A stretch of 64,000 nucleotides of DNA, taken from NCBI RefSeq assembly GCF_002022275.1, contig NZ_MSDF01000059.1, positions 36,602 to 100,601 of the forward strand, written 5' to 3'. This document shows positions 1-8,633 of the stretch, one piece after another (position 1 is the stretch's first letter; each line of letters opens with the position of its first letter). The notes under the pieces were generated by a model. The model saw nothing but the letters and a program-made list of their open reading frames with translations, was not told the origin of the DNA and made no database searches. Position numbers and translations under genes: made by a program. This stretch comes from Pseudomonas fluorescens (lineage in GTDB: Bacteria; Pseudomonadota; Gammaproteobacteria; Pseudomonadales; Pseudomonadaceae).

Positions 1-205
1 GGTGCCGAAGACCGGCCAGGCGATGTTGGCGGCAGGCTTCAGCGAAGCTCAGGTCGAGCAGGTGCTGTTCCACAACCCGGTGGACTTCTTCGCCCAAAGC
101 GGCCAACTCGACAAAGCCCTGGTCAGTACCCCGCTGCCCATCGACCAGCGCAAGCAATGGCAGGAAAACTCGGCCCTGCGCGGCCAGGACCCGGTGGTCA
201 AATGA
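1..205 (+). CDS. TatD-like metal-dependent hydrolase, C-terminal end (EboB-like), partial
   Basis: Only the last 67 codons are present; the gene continues off the left edge and the GTG at position 2 is an internal codon. The segment HNPVDFFAQSG resembles the C-terminal NP-x-x-F-F helix that ends TatD and related amidohydrolase-type TIM barrels. The stop overlaps the ATG of the next gene in an ATGA arrangement, so translation is probably coupled. Because the next two genes look like EboE and EboF, this is most likely the TatD-family member of the ebo/edb cluster (EboB). The metal-binding residues lie outside the window, so catalytic competence cannot be judged. Confidence 0.6.
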   Translation, partial: VPKTGQAMLAAGFSEAQVEQVLFHNPVDFFAQSGQLDKALVSTPLPIDQRKQWQENSALRGQDPVVK

Positions 206-1422
206 GTGCCGTCAGCGGCTGGGCCGCCTCCCAGGTCGGCTATTGCAGCAACGTGCACCCCACCCGCGACCTGGCCGGGTTGCGCGCCTCCATCGAGCAG
301 CATTTTCAAGGTGTGCGCTGCCTGCGCGGGCTGGACGAACAGGACAGTGGCCTATGGATCTGTGCCCGCGCAGCCGCCGAATTGCAGCATGAATCGGCGC
401 GCGCGCACTTTCTGAAACTGCTGCACACCAGCGGGCTGCGCCTGACTTCGCTGAATGGCTTTCCGTACGGCGAGTTCCATGAGGGCGCGGTGAAAGCCGA
501 GGTCTACCTGCCCGACTGGGCCGACCCGCAACGGCTGGCCTACAGCCTCGATCTGGCGCGCATCCTCGCCCACGCCTTGCCCGCCGACTGTCGTCAGGGG
601 GTGATTTCCACGGTGCCGCTGGGCTACGCCGCGACCTGGACACCTGCCTTGCAGGCACGCGCCGACGAGCAGCTCAGCCAGCTCACGGCAGCCTTGGCCA
701 GCCTGCACCGGGAAACCGGCAACAAAATCGTGTTTTGCCTGGAGATGGAACCCGACTGCGTGCTGGAAAACACCGAGCAGACCATCGCCTTCTTTCAGCG
801 TCGGCAAGCCATCGACCCCAACCACGGATACCTGGCGCTGTGTTTTGACGTGTGCCATCAGGCCGTGATGTTTGAAGACTGCTACCAATCCCTCGACCGG
901 CTGCGCCACGCACGGGTGCCAGTGGGCAAGATCCAGCTGTCCAACGCGATGATTTGTCGCTTGCCGGCCGACGATGAGCGCCGCCGCGAACAGGTGTTGA
1001 AGACGTTGGCCACCTTCGCCGAAGCCACCTACCTGCACCAGGTCAAAGCCCTCGACTTCCATGGCCGTCGCGTGGCGTGGCCCGACCTGCCTGCCGCCCT
1101 GGAAAACTGCGCAGGTTTCACCGAGCTGCGCATTCATTTCCACGTTCCGCTGTTCAGCGAACACCTGCTGTTACCCGAACTGAGCGGCAGCCATGTCGCC
1201 CTGGCGCAGACCTTCGACTATCTGGCGGCCCATGGCGATTTCCGCCCGGTACTGGAAGTGGAGACTTACAGCTGGGGCGTGCTGCCCGCGCAACTGCGCC
1301 CCTCCAGCGAGCTTGCACAACTGGAAGGCATCGCTGCCGAATTGCGTTGGGTCGAAGACCAACTGCGCCGGCGCAACCTGCTGCAAACGCTGGTACGCGA
1401 GGCCTACGCCGATGCCCTCTGA
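202..1422 (+). CDS. eboE: Metabolite traffic protein EboE (TIM-barrel, xylose-isomerase-like)
   Basis: This 406-residue protein has no signal peptide or membrane segment. It looks like an AP-endonuclease/xylose-isomerase-type barrel: ELHR and FCLEMEPD near residues 175-190, GYLALCFDVCH near 210-220, GKIQLSNA near 248, LRIHFHVPLF near 315 and a closing VLEVETYSW near 352. That arrangement of acidic and histidine residues on successive strands is typical of the fold. I recognise it as EboE of the ebo operon. The start at 202 is chosen because its ATG overlaps the upstream stop and SAVSGWAAS begins the conserved region; an upstream in-frame ATG at 157 would overlap the previous gene by 49 bp. 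ebo genes have been linked to delivery of a precursor to the periplasm (scytonemin in cyanobacteria); the biochemical role of EboE itself is not established. Confidence 0.8.
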   Translation: MSAVSGWAASQVGYCSNVHPTRDLAGLRASIEQHFQGVRCLRGLDEQDSGLWICARAAAELQHESARAHFLKLLHTSGLRLTSLNGFPYGEFHEGAVKAEVYLPDWADPQRLAYSLDLARILAHALPADCRQGVISTVPLGYAATWTPALQARADEQLSQLTAALASLHRETGNKIVFCLEMEPDCVLENTEQTIAFFQRRQAIDPNHGYLALCFDVCHQAVMFEDCYQSLDRLRHARVPVGKIQLSNAMICRLPADDERRREQVLKTLATFAEATYLHQVKALDFHGRRVAWPDLPAALENCAGFTELRIHFHVPLFSEHLLLPELSGSHVALAQTFDYLAAHGDFRPVLEVETYSWGVLPAQLRPSSELAQLEGIAAELRWVEDQLRRRNLLQTLVREAYADAL

Positions 1423-2848
1423 GCAACCGCTACTGTTGATCAATGTGGTGGGGCTCACCCCGTCGCTGTTGGGTGAAGCCACGCCGCATATCAACGCGCT
1501 GCTGAAGACCGCGAAAATGGCCACGCTGCAACCGGTGTTCCCGGCGGTGACCTCGACGGTGCAAGCATCGATTCTCACCGGCGCGCCACCGTCGCAACAC
1601 GGCATCGTCGGTAACGGCTGGTACTTTCGCGAGCAGGCCGAGGTGCGTTTCTGGCTGCAACCCAATGCGTTGATCGAGGGTGAAAAGGTCTGGCACACGC
1701 TCAAGCGCGAGATGCCGGGCTTTCGCTGCAGCCAGTTGTTCTGGTGGTACAACATGTACGCCGACGTCGACGCCTCCATCACCCCGCGCCCGCATTACCC
1801 GGCGGATGGGCGCAAGCAGTTTGGCTTGTACTCGTCGCCACCCGGGTTGCATGAACAGATTGAACAGCAGATTGGCGCGTTTCCGTTCCCGGGTTTCTGG
1901 GGGCCGGCGGCGGGCATTGCCTCGAGCCGCTGGATCGTTGATTGCGCCATGGCCGAGTTCAAGATCAGCCGGCCGCATTTGCAACTGATCTACCTGCCCC
2001 ACCTCGACTACAGCCTGCAACGCGTGGGGCCGGACCACCCTTCGATACCTGATGAAGTGCGCGCAATCGACAGTGAAGTCGGGCGCCTGCTGGCCTTTGC
2101 CGAGGCGCAAGGCGCGGCAGTGATGCTGCTCTCCGAATACGGCATCGAAGCCGTCGAGCAATCGGTGTCGATCAACCGCGTATTGCGTGCCGAAGGCCTG
2201 TTGCAGGTGCGCGAATCCCTGAGCTGGGAATTGCTCGACCCCGGCGCCAGCGCAGCGTTTGCGGTGGCCGACCATCAAATCGCACATGTCTACGTGAAAC
2301 GCGCCGAGGACATCCCGCGCGTCAAAGCCTTGTTGCAATTCCAGCCGGGCATCGAGCAGGTGCTGGACAAGGCCGAGCAACGCGCCTGGCAGCTCGACCA
2401 TCCGCGCAGCGGCGAGCTGGTGGCCGTGGCCGCCAAGGGGTTCTGGTTCGATTACTACTACTGGCTGGATGATCGCAAGGCGCCGGATTTTGCGCGCACC
2501 GTGGACATCCACCGCAAGCCCGGCTACGACCCGGTGGAGCTGTTTATCGACCCGGCGATCCGTTTCCCCCTGCTGAAAGTCGCGCGGCGCCTGCTGCAAA
2601 AGAAACTCGGCTTTCGCTACTACATGGACCTGATCCCGCTGGACACCGCGCTGGTCCGTGGCAGCCATGGCCGCCTGCCGGCCAGCACACAGACCGGCCC
2701 GCTGCTAATCACCAATTGTGATCTGCCGTTACCGCACCACCTTGCGGCCACGGCAGTGAAACAACTGCTCCTGGAACACTTCCTGGGGCGCCCTGACACC
2801 GAACTGGCCACAGCCAAGGAGCTTCCATGCGGCGAGCCTTATCTATAA
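1412..2848 (+). CDS. eboF: EboF: alkaline-phosphatase-superfamily nucleotide pyrophosphatase/phosphodiesterase-like
   Basis: The protein has 478 residues. It begins with a strand (PLLLINVVGL) and then FPAVTSTVQASILTG near residues 45-60, which carries the Thr nucleophile and helix of the nucleotide pyrophosphatase/phosphodiesterase branch of the alkaline phosphatase fold. GIVGNGWY, LPHLDYSLQRVGPDHP near 195 and LLSEYGIEAV near 237 follow, with a late SHGRLP near 423, matching the usual order of metal-ligand motifs; where many family members have DHG this one has SEYG. No signal peptide is visible, so it is probably cytosolic. It overlaps eboE by 11 bp and the next gene by 22 bp. The latter overlap ties the ebo genes to the unfamiliar genes that follow. 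Substrate unknown. Confidence 0.8.
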   Translation: MPSEQPLLLINVVGLTPSLLGEATPHINALLKTAKMATLQPVFPAVTSTVQASILTGAPPSQHGIVGNGWYFREQAEVRFWLQPNALIEGEKVWHTLKREMPGFRCSQLFWWYNMYADVDASITPRPHYPADGRKQFGLYSSPPGLHEQIEQQIGAFPFPGFWGPAAGIASSRWIVDCAMAEFKISRPHLQLIYLPHLDYSLQRVGPDHPSIPDEVRAIDSEVGRLLAFAEAQGAAVMLLSEYGIEAVEQSVSINRVLRAEGLLQVRESLSWELLDPGASAAFAVADHQIAHVYVKRAEDIPRVKALLQFQPGIEQVLDKAEQRAWQLDHPRSGELVAVAAKGFWFDYYYWLDDRKAPDFARTVDIHRKPGYDPVELFIDPAIRFPLLKVARRLLQKKLGFRYYMDLIPLDTALVRGSHGRLPASTQTGPLLITNCDLPLPHHLAATAVKQLLLEHFLGRPDTELATAKELPCGEPYL

Positions 2849-3966
2849 CGGTACTGAGTGCACTGGCCGGATTGGCCCAGGCCCAGACCACCAGCCCCTT
2901 CGATTGCAGCAATTTCATGCGGTTTGGAGGCGACATCGACAAAACGCGAACCACCTTCACCCAGAGCCCCGAGACCCTGGCCTGGAACTGGTTCGCCTGC
3001 CTGAACCAACCCGCGGCGGCGCAGAGCCCGGACCTGGTCTGGGAAACCCTGAAGCCGTCCGACCAGGTCTACCTGGCCAAAGGCGCCGCACCCCTGCCCT
3101 ACGCCCAGCGCACGCCGGTGCCTGCCGCGGTGCTGAGCCAGGCCCAGGCGATGGGCATGAACACCAGCCGTATGTTCCACAACCTCAACGCCACGCAACA
3201 GGTGGACGGGCTGATCCTGGAAATGGGCGGCCAGGTGCCGCAGGCCGAGCAAGGTCAGGCGGTGCGCTTCCAGCTGCTGATGGGCGAAGACACCTTCAAC
3301 TACATCGTGCAGCAGAAGGTCTACAACGTGAACGGCCAGGCCGCCTTGACAGGCGACCTCAACTTCCCCTTCACCGCCTGGGAACTCAAGGCCGCGTGGC
3401 TGTGGATCGGCAACAACCCGACCTATCAGCAGCAACTGGCCAAAGACGGCTACTACATCGCCCAGACCTACTACCAGCAAGGCACGCAATACGTGGTGGG
3501 CTATGCCGCGCTGAGCGGCCTGCATGTGATCAACAAACTCAACCCGGATTGGGTGTGGACCACCTTCGAGAATCGCAACAACGGCAAATACACCGTGACC
3601 AATGCGATCCCGCCCACGCCGATGACCAACAGCACCGGGCCGACGGCAGCGGCGCAACCGGTTAACACGGCGTTTCAAGCGCAGTTTCCGGCGCTGGCCC
3701 AGTACGAGCTGATCGGCGTGCAGTCCAACACCAACCCGACGCTGTTGGCCAACTCCCAGCTGGAGTCGGCGTTCCAGAGCCAGTCCTCATGCTTCGCCTG
3801 CCACGGCACGGCCGCGTACTCGGCGAAGAAGGGCTACTTCAATTTCGCCCTCAATAAAGGCGGCGGTATTGAATACCCCACCGCAGCGCTGCCGGCCTCC
3901 GACTTTGTCGGCTATCACAAACTGGACTTTGTCTGGTCGCTCAAACGCGCCCAGTGGCAACGCTAA
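2827..3966 (+). CDS. Secreted protein with one CxxCH haem-c motif (module copy 1)
   Basis: This is a 379-residue protein with a clear Sec signal peptide (MRRAL... to AQA, about 19 residues). It has a single CFACH motif at residues 322-326, as expected for one covalently bound haem c attached in the periplasm. It is not a small classical cytochrome: about 300 residues precede the motif. It is a paralogue of the product at 7338: shared landmarks are FNYIVQQKVYN / YNYIVGNTFYN, GLHVINKLN / GLHIITKVN, VWTTFE / IWSTFE and a Gln/Asn-SSC-x-x-CH site near the C terminus. The start overlaps eboF by 22 bp with AAGGAG six bases upstream. The gene immediately downstream encodes a VioB-N-like protein, as with the second copy. 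A redox role is inferred from the motif alone; haem binding is unproven. Confidence 0.75.
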   Translation: MRRALSITVLSALAGLAQAQTTSPFDCSNFMRFGGDIDKTRTTFTQSPETLAWNWFACLNQPAAAQSPDLVWETLKPSDQVYLAKGAAPLPYAQRTPVPAAVLSQAQAMGMNTSRMFHNLNATQQVDGLILEMGGQVPQAEQGQAVRFQLLMGEDTFNYIVQQKVYNVNGQAALTGDLNFPFTAWELKAAWLWIGNNPTYQQQLAKDGYYIAQTYYQQGTQYVVGYAALSGLHVINKLNPDWVWTTFENRNNGKYTVTNAIPPTPMTNSTGPTAAAQPVNTAFQAQFPALAQYELIGVQSNTNPTLLANSQLESAFQSQSSCFACHGTAAYSAKKGYFNFALNKGGGIEYPTAALPASDFVGYHKLDFVWSLKRAQWQR

Positions 3967-3976
3967 GGAGCCTGAC

Positions 3977-6337
3977 ATGAGCGTATTGAATTTTCCGCGT
4001 ATCTACGTCGGTGGCCATATGTTCTGGAACCCGCCGACCGGTAACAACAACGATATGTACCCGCTGTACGACGCGGTGAAGATGGAGATGAACTGGCGGT
4101 TTCTCAAGTACTACAACATCACGCCCGAGAATGCCGCCAGCAACCTTCTACCCTGGGCGATCACACCGCGGGTGTTGCACGAAGCCCCCGATTACGTCAC
4201 GCAGGTGCCGGGCAACGTTGTGCAGAACCCGCCGATAATGATTCCCGGAGAATGGAACCTGTTTGGCGACAATGCTTGCGGCAACGTCAGCTATAACCAG
4301 ACCCAATCCGTGATCACCGGCGGCGAACTCCCGGCTGGTGGCTACGTGGGTCAAGACGCCCTGATCAACCAGAGCTACAACCTGCTCGGCAACCCGTTCG
4401 GCGGCCCGGGCCCGACCCCGGCGCGCTTTGTCGACGTTAGCCCGTGGCAGAACACCTTCACGGCGTTGTACTTCGACAAACTGGTACTGGGCAGCGATCA
4501 ATGCGGCCTGACACTCAAGCGCCAACACCGGATGCTGGACCGTTTTCTGAACTTCAACTGGGCCAATCTGGGTGGCCTGATTTATGTGACCACGACCTGG
4601 CAAACCTGCTTTCCGAAAGAACACCTGACGTGGGCGACCGGCAATTCAGCCTTGCTGAAAAACCTTCAGGAACAGATGGACCAACAAAACGCCCAAGGCT
4701 TGATGTTCCGGTTCTCCACCTACCTGACCTGCTACGACAAGAACGGCATTTTCAACGACTACCCGCCCATCAACACACGCTCCACGGCCCCGCTGGACAT
4801 GGCCAAAGTGCAGGATATGTATCAGAAGGGCCTGACCAATGTCGGCAGTATCTTCTTTAACCCGGCCTACAGCCGTACCGTCGGTACGTTGGGCCTGTGG
4901 CTCAAGGACGAATTTCCCACTGCCCCGGCGGGACGGCGTCTGGTACCCGTCAACAACGTATCGCTTGTAAAACCGGGCGCCGCCCCCACCGACATGACGC
5001 TGGGTGTCGTCTCGGCCCAAGCCCATGGCGATACCTTGTCGCTGGATTTGGGCAACACCTTTCCGTGCTACCCGATCGACAAGACCGCGGCTATCCCGGT
5101 GGCGGAAAAATTTGATGCCGGCAACTACGAGTTGGGTGTACGCCAGGACGGGCAATTCACACCGTTGGCCAGTTTCGGCTTCGCGGACTACCAGCAGGCG
5201 GCGTTCGACAAACGCTCCGGCATCCTTGACCTGCCCCTCAGTGCCGAGGCAAAAAAACAGCTCCAAAGCGGCGCACTGGAACTGCAATGCGTGGGCACGC
5301 CCGCGGTGCAGGCCGCAACCCAGCAAATGTGGACCGCTGAAGTGGTTGAGAGCGCCAGTTTCATCGACGTGGGCGACAGCAAGACGCTGCAGATCATGGT
5401 GCAGTACGACGGCCTGCGCGCCCCGGCGGGCACGACGCTGTGGGTGGCGGAATATGGCAACGCCTACATGATGTGCACCACCGATTACTACCTGGCGTTC
5501 AGCAACCCAGCCGACTTTACGCTGTTCTTCGACGACCCCGACAACCGTGCGAATAACCATTCCAACCTGCTGCAATTCATCAATACCCCGGCATTGGCCC
5601 GCGAGGTGACCGAGGGAACTGGCCGTCGGCTGACGGCAACCCGTGCGGCCGCCCCATCCGACTCGTCGGTGCCTGTGAGCTATCTTCAGTACCTGCCCAC
5701 ACCGGGCTCGGTGGCCCTGAGCCCTTGCCTGACGTTCGAGAATGCCGAGCAGAGGGAAGGCACCCTGCAAGACCCGCAGAACAGCACCGTGCACTACAGC
5801 GTGGCGCAGATCCGGACCGACGCCAACGGCATCGCGTTACTCAACGTCAGGGCCACCGCGCCAGGTTTCCCGACCTTGCGTTTCTTCGTACAGCCAGGCG
5901 AACAGGCCCCCGCCATCCCCTTCAGCTTCAAGCTCGCGGAGGCTTACAACGACTTCCTCGCCCCCCTGCGCGTCCTGCCACAGGAACCACAAATGCAGCA
6001 GGATTTCGTCAATGCCTGGAACCTGATCTACCAGCGCGATGACGCGGGGCAAGTAATCTGGGAGACCTTCATCTACCCCTTCATCCTCCAGCCGTTCTAT
6101 TACCTGTACCCGATCATGAGCAAGTACATGCCGCTCAATAACCTCACGCGCATCGAAGGTGCCGTCGACCAGTTGATCGTGCTGATCAGCAAGGCGTACC
6201 AGGAAGAAAGCACCCTCGCGATGCCCATCACCCGCGACATGCCGCAAAGCCGTCGCGCCGTGCTGGAGCTGTGGGCGCAGGCGCTGGTCAAGCGCAATTA
6301 CCCACCCGTCCTGCTCAGCATGAGTGACTACACCTAA
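3977..6337 (+). CDS. VioB/RebD/StaD N-terminal-half-like protein (module copy 1)
   Basis: The 786-residue protein has no signal peptide. It starts LNFPRIYVGGHMFWNPPTGN, like the LDFPRIHFRG...N-x-PT-x-N start of VioB as I remember it. Further VioB-like landmarks in the same order are EWNLFGDN (about residue 92), ARFVDVSPW (about 150), VGTLGLW followed by PAGR (about 300-320), LSLDLGNTFP, and a C-terminal IYPFILQPFYYLYPIMSKYMPL then AMPITRDM. VioB continues for roughly 400 more residues with a ferritin-like iminophenylpyruvate-dimer-synthase region; this protein stops shortly after the last shared landmark. It is a paralogue of the 8634-10442 product but longer. The start at 3977 has AAGGAG 7 bases upstream; the in-frame extension to 3869 would overlap the previous gene. 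Function unknown. Confidence 0.75.
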   Translation: MSVLNFPRIYVGGHMFWNPPTGNNNDMYPLYDAVKMEMNWRFLKYYNITPENAASNLLPWAITPRVLHEAPDYVTQVPGNVVQNPPIMIPGEWNLFGDNACGNVSYNQTQSVITGGELPAGGYVGQDALINQSYNLLGNPFGGPGPTPARFVDVSPWQNTFTALYFDKLVLGSDQCGLTLKRQHRMLDRFLNFNWANLGGLIYVTTTWQTCFPKEHLTWATGNSALLKNLQEQMDQQNAQGLMFRFSTYLTCYDKNGIFNDYPPINTRSTAPLDMAKVQDMYQKGLTNVGSIFFNPAYSRTVGTLGLWLKDEFPTAPAGRRLVPVNNVSLVKPGAAPTDMTLGVVSAQAHGDTLSLDLGNTFPCYPIDKTAAIPVAEKFDAGNYELGVRQDGQFTPLASFGFADYQQAAFDKRSGILDLPLSAEAKKQLQSGALELQCVGTPAVQAATQQMWTAEVVESASFIDVGDSKTLQIMVQYDGLRAPAGTTLWVAEYGNAYMMCTTDYYLAFSNPADFTLFFDDPDNRANNHSNLLQFINTPALAREVTEGTGRRLTATRAAAPSDSSVPVSYLQYLPTPGSVALSPCLTFENAEQREGTLQDPQNSTVHYSVAQIRTDANGIALLNVRATAPGFPTLRFFVQPGEQAPAIPFSFKLAEAYNDFLAPLRVLPQEPQMQQDFVNAWNLIYQRDDAGQVIWETFIYPFILQPFYYLYPIMSKYMPLNNLTRIEGAVDQLIVLISKAYQEESTLAMPITRDMPQSRRAVLELWAQALVKRNYPPVLLSMSDYT

Positions 6338-6394
6338 CGCCACACACAGGACCACCGGGTGACGCCTGTCACCCGGCTTTCAAAGGAGTGTCTT

Positions 6395-7318
6395 ATGAAC
6401 GCCAGCCTCTTGAGTCGACTGCTGTTGCTGATGCTGCTTCTTAGCCCCGCCGCATTTGCTGCGGATGACAGCGGCGCCGTGTACTTCACCAACGGGGTGC
6501 ACAACACCGAAGGGTGCAACGCGCAAAACGGCAATTGCATCGCCACGCGCCTGCCCGGCGAACCGTCCGATCCGTTCTTCCCCGCGCAGTGGATCAGCAA
6601 CTGGACCATGTACCGGGTGATGACGAACTACGAGAAAAACCCGCCGCCTTACAGCAGCCCGCCGTCCACTTTGAAGCCGTCTGACTACACGGTGTCCAGG
6701 GGCACCAGTTACTACGACAGCACCTACATCCCGGCGGATGGCGACGGCTTCGGCGCGATGCTGGAGCACTACGAGAAATACTGCCTGCCGATCTTCCCGA
6801 TCAAGAACAACAACTACAGTTGCTCGTTTGTGTCCCTGGGCAACAAGGCCTACTTCCTGACCTACCCCGAGGACCGCCCGAAAGACATGCCGGCGTGCTG
6901 CATGTTCTCGCCGATGAACCACCCGCCGCGCCAGGATTTCGTTCAGCACCTGCCTTATAGCGTTGAGCGCAGCAAAAACCTCGGTGGCAGCGTGCAGGCC
7001 TATGCGCTGGACCTGCAATCACCGTCCGGGCCGATTCTGTTCGGCTACGCGTTCAACAAACAACAGACGGGCAAACCGCCCTACCGGCTGCCGCAGTCGT
7101 TCTTCTTTTCCGGTGACACCAGCGTGGCCAACGCGCCGATTGTCAGCCAGAACTACACGAACTTTCGCATCGCCAAACCCGACCCCGCCCAGACCTGGGC
7201 GCAAGTGGCCGCCATGTGCCCGACGAACCCGCCGCAATGCCAGTTGTTTGAGCCGCCAGCGTCCCAGAGCAATGGACGCAAGGCCCAGTGGAACCAGCTC
7301 ATGCCGCGCAAACCCTGA
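6395..7318 (+). CDS. Secreted cysteine-rich protein of unknown function
   Basis: This 307-residue protein starts with a strong signal peptide (Leu-rich core, cleavage likely after AAFA near residue 22). The mature part has eight cysteines (EGC, GNC, KYC, YSC, ACC, AMC and PQC contexts), which suggests a disulfide-stabilised periplasmic or exported protein. It is rich in Tyr, Pro and Asn. I do not recognise a family. It sits between the two CxxCH/VioB-N-like gene pairs and is separated from the preceding gene by 57 bp, the longest gap in the operon; AAAGGAG precedes the ATG. The gap region contains GTGACGCCTGTCAC, a 14-nt perfect palindrome at 6359-6372 that could act as a small hairpin. Secreted partner or structural protein of the pathway is an inference from position only. 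Confidence 0.7.
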   Translation: MNASLLSRLLLLMLLLSPAAFAADDSGAVYFTNGVHNTEGCNAQNGNCIATRLPGEPSDPFFPAQWISNWTMYRVMTNYEKNPPPYSSPPSTLKPSDYTVSRGTSYYDSTYIPADGDGFGAMLEHYEKYCLPIFPIKNNNYSCSFVSLGNKAYFLTYPEDRPKDMPACCMFSPMNHPPRQDFVQHLPYSVERSKNLGGSVQAYALDLQSPSGPILFGYAFNKQQTGKPPYRLPQSFFFSGDTSVANAPIVSQNYTNFRIAKPDPAQTWAQVAAMCPTNPPQCQLFEPPASQSNGRKAQWNQLMPRKP

Positions 7319-7337
7319 CGGGTGAGGAAGGATCGCG

Positions 7338-8630
7338 ATGAAAAATCTACTCAGTTTTTGCCTGATGGCCCTCGGGCTGATCGGCCTGTCGGTGCAAGCG
7401 CGCGAAGAGCCGCAACCGGCCACTCTGGCCACCCAATTGAACTGCCAACCGCCCAGCAGCGCACCCGCCGCCAACGCCAGCCAGGACCAGTTCGATCAAT
7501 ACAGCTGGCAAATGTTTATTGCCATGAACTGGCCCGCGCAGGACGGCCAGCGCGGCGCGCCCAATTGCAGCAAACAGCCGGGCGACTCCGGCTACACCGT
7601 GTGGCAAACCTACAAGACCGTCAGCGAAATCTTCCTGCCGGGGGCTGCCAACCCGGGGCCGTGGAACAGCCCGCTGAGGGCCAAAAGCCTGGGCATCATT
7701 AACATTGCCGCGCTGAAGAACAGCACGCTGGTCAACTCCATCGACCAGGCGGTCGGCGGCTGGCTGATCGACCAGGCGGGCAACCCGACCTACTACGATA
7801 TTTCAGCTAACCAGGCGTCCTACAACTACATCGTCGGCAACACGTTCTACAACGCGAATGTGGTGTCCAAAGCCAACAACATCAACTTCCCCAACGGCGT
7901 GATCGAAATCAAATCCAGCTGGCGCATCCTGACGCCGCGTGACAACGCCAGCCATTACCTGACCCAGTTTGCGCGCGTGGCGCGGTTCAACAGCCAGGGC
8001 CAGAAAATTGGTGTCAGCGAGGCCTATTTAGGCCTGGTGGGGCTGCATATCATCACCAAGGTCAACGGCTACCCGCAGTGGATCTGGTCGACCTTCGAGC
8101 AAATCGAAAACGTGCCGCCCAAGGCCAAGGTCAACGGCCAGTGGGTCGACCAACCGGTGCCGGGTACGGCGTATTCCTACTTCAACGCTGCGGCCCCCGC
8201 CGCCGCGCTGAACCAGTCGCCGTGCAACTGGCGAACCCAGGGCACACAACTGGTCTGCGTACCCAAACCTGGCACTACGTTCCAGACGCCAAACCCGTTG
8301 AACCGCGTAACGCCGATTGCTGACGTCACCAACTGGGTCAACAACAACTACCGCGCCAACCCCGGCCTGCAGCGCAGCGTGATGAAGTACTACCAGCTCG
8401 TCACCACCCAACGCCCGCTGATGCCGAACAACCCGAGCAACCCGCTGGGCCAGCCGACGCCCGCCCTGTCGGCCAACGTGACGATGGAAAGCTACATCCA
8501 GCCCAACAGCAGTTGCATGAACTGCCACTCCATGGCGACGCCGGTGAAGAGCCCGTTCAAGTCGGACTTCTCCTACCTGTTCAAATTCGCCAACCCGCCT
8601 CTCGCCCCTCACGCCACGGACAAGGAATAG
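7338..8630 (+). CDS. Secreted protein with one CxxCH haem-c motif (module copy 2)
   Basis: The 430-residue protein has a signal peptide (MKNLLSFCL... to SVQA, about 21 residues) and one CMNCH motif at residues 393-397. It shares the landmarks listed for the 2827-3966 product (YNYIV, GLHIITKVN, IWSTFE, SSCMNCH) but is about 50 residues longer, with extra sequence between the IWSTFE and haem regions, including two further cysteines (SPCNW and LVCVP). The motif is followed by SMATP, so a Met could be a distal ligand, but this cannot be decided by eye. GAGGAAGGA lies just upstream of the ATG, and the next ORF starts 3 bp after its stop, again a VioB-N-like gene. The repetition of the same order indicates duplication of a two-gene unit. 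Confidence 0.75.
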   Translation: MKNLLSFCLMALGLIGLSVQAREEPQPATLATQLNCQPPSSAPAANASQDQFDQYSWQMFIAMNWPAQDGQRGAPNCSKQPGDSGYTVWQTYKTVSEIFLPGAANPGPWNSPLRAKSLGIINIAALKNSTLVNSIDQAVGGWLIDQAGNPTYYDISANQASYNYIVGNTFYNANVVSKANNINFPNGVIEIKSSWRILTPRDNASHYLTQFARVARFNSQGQKIGVSEAYLGLVGLHIITKVNGYPQWIWSTFEQIENVPPKAKVNGQWVDQPVPGTAYSYFNAAAPAAALNQSPCNWRTQGTQLVCVPKPGTTFQTPNPLNRVTPIADVTNWVNNNYRANPGLQRSVMKYYQLVTTQRPLMPNNPSNPLGQPTPALSANVTMESYIQPNSSCMNCHSMATPVKSPFKSDFSYLFKFANPPLAPHATDKE

Positions 8631-8633
8631 ACC

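Noticed and set aside
1430..2668. 412-codon open frame on the minus strand opposite eboF
   Set aside because: It is the antisense shadow of a GC-rich gene: no ribosome-binding site, Val/Gln/His/Arg-rich composition and no family-like motif, while the plus frame shows a full enzyme fold.
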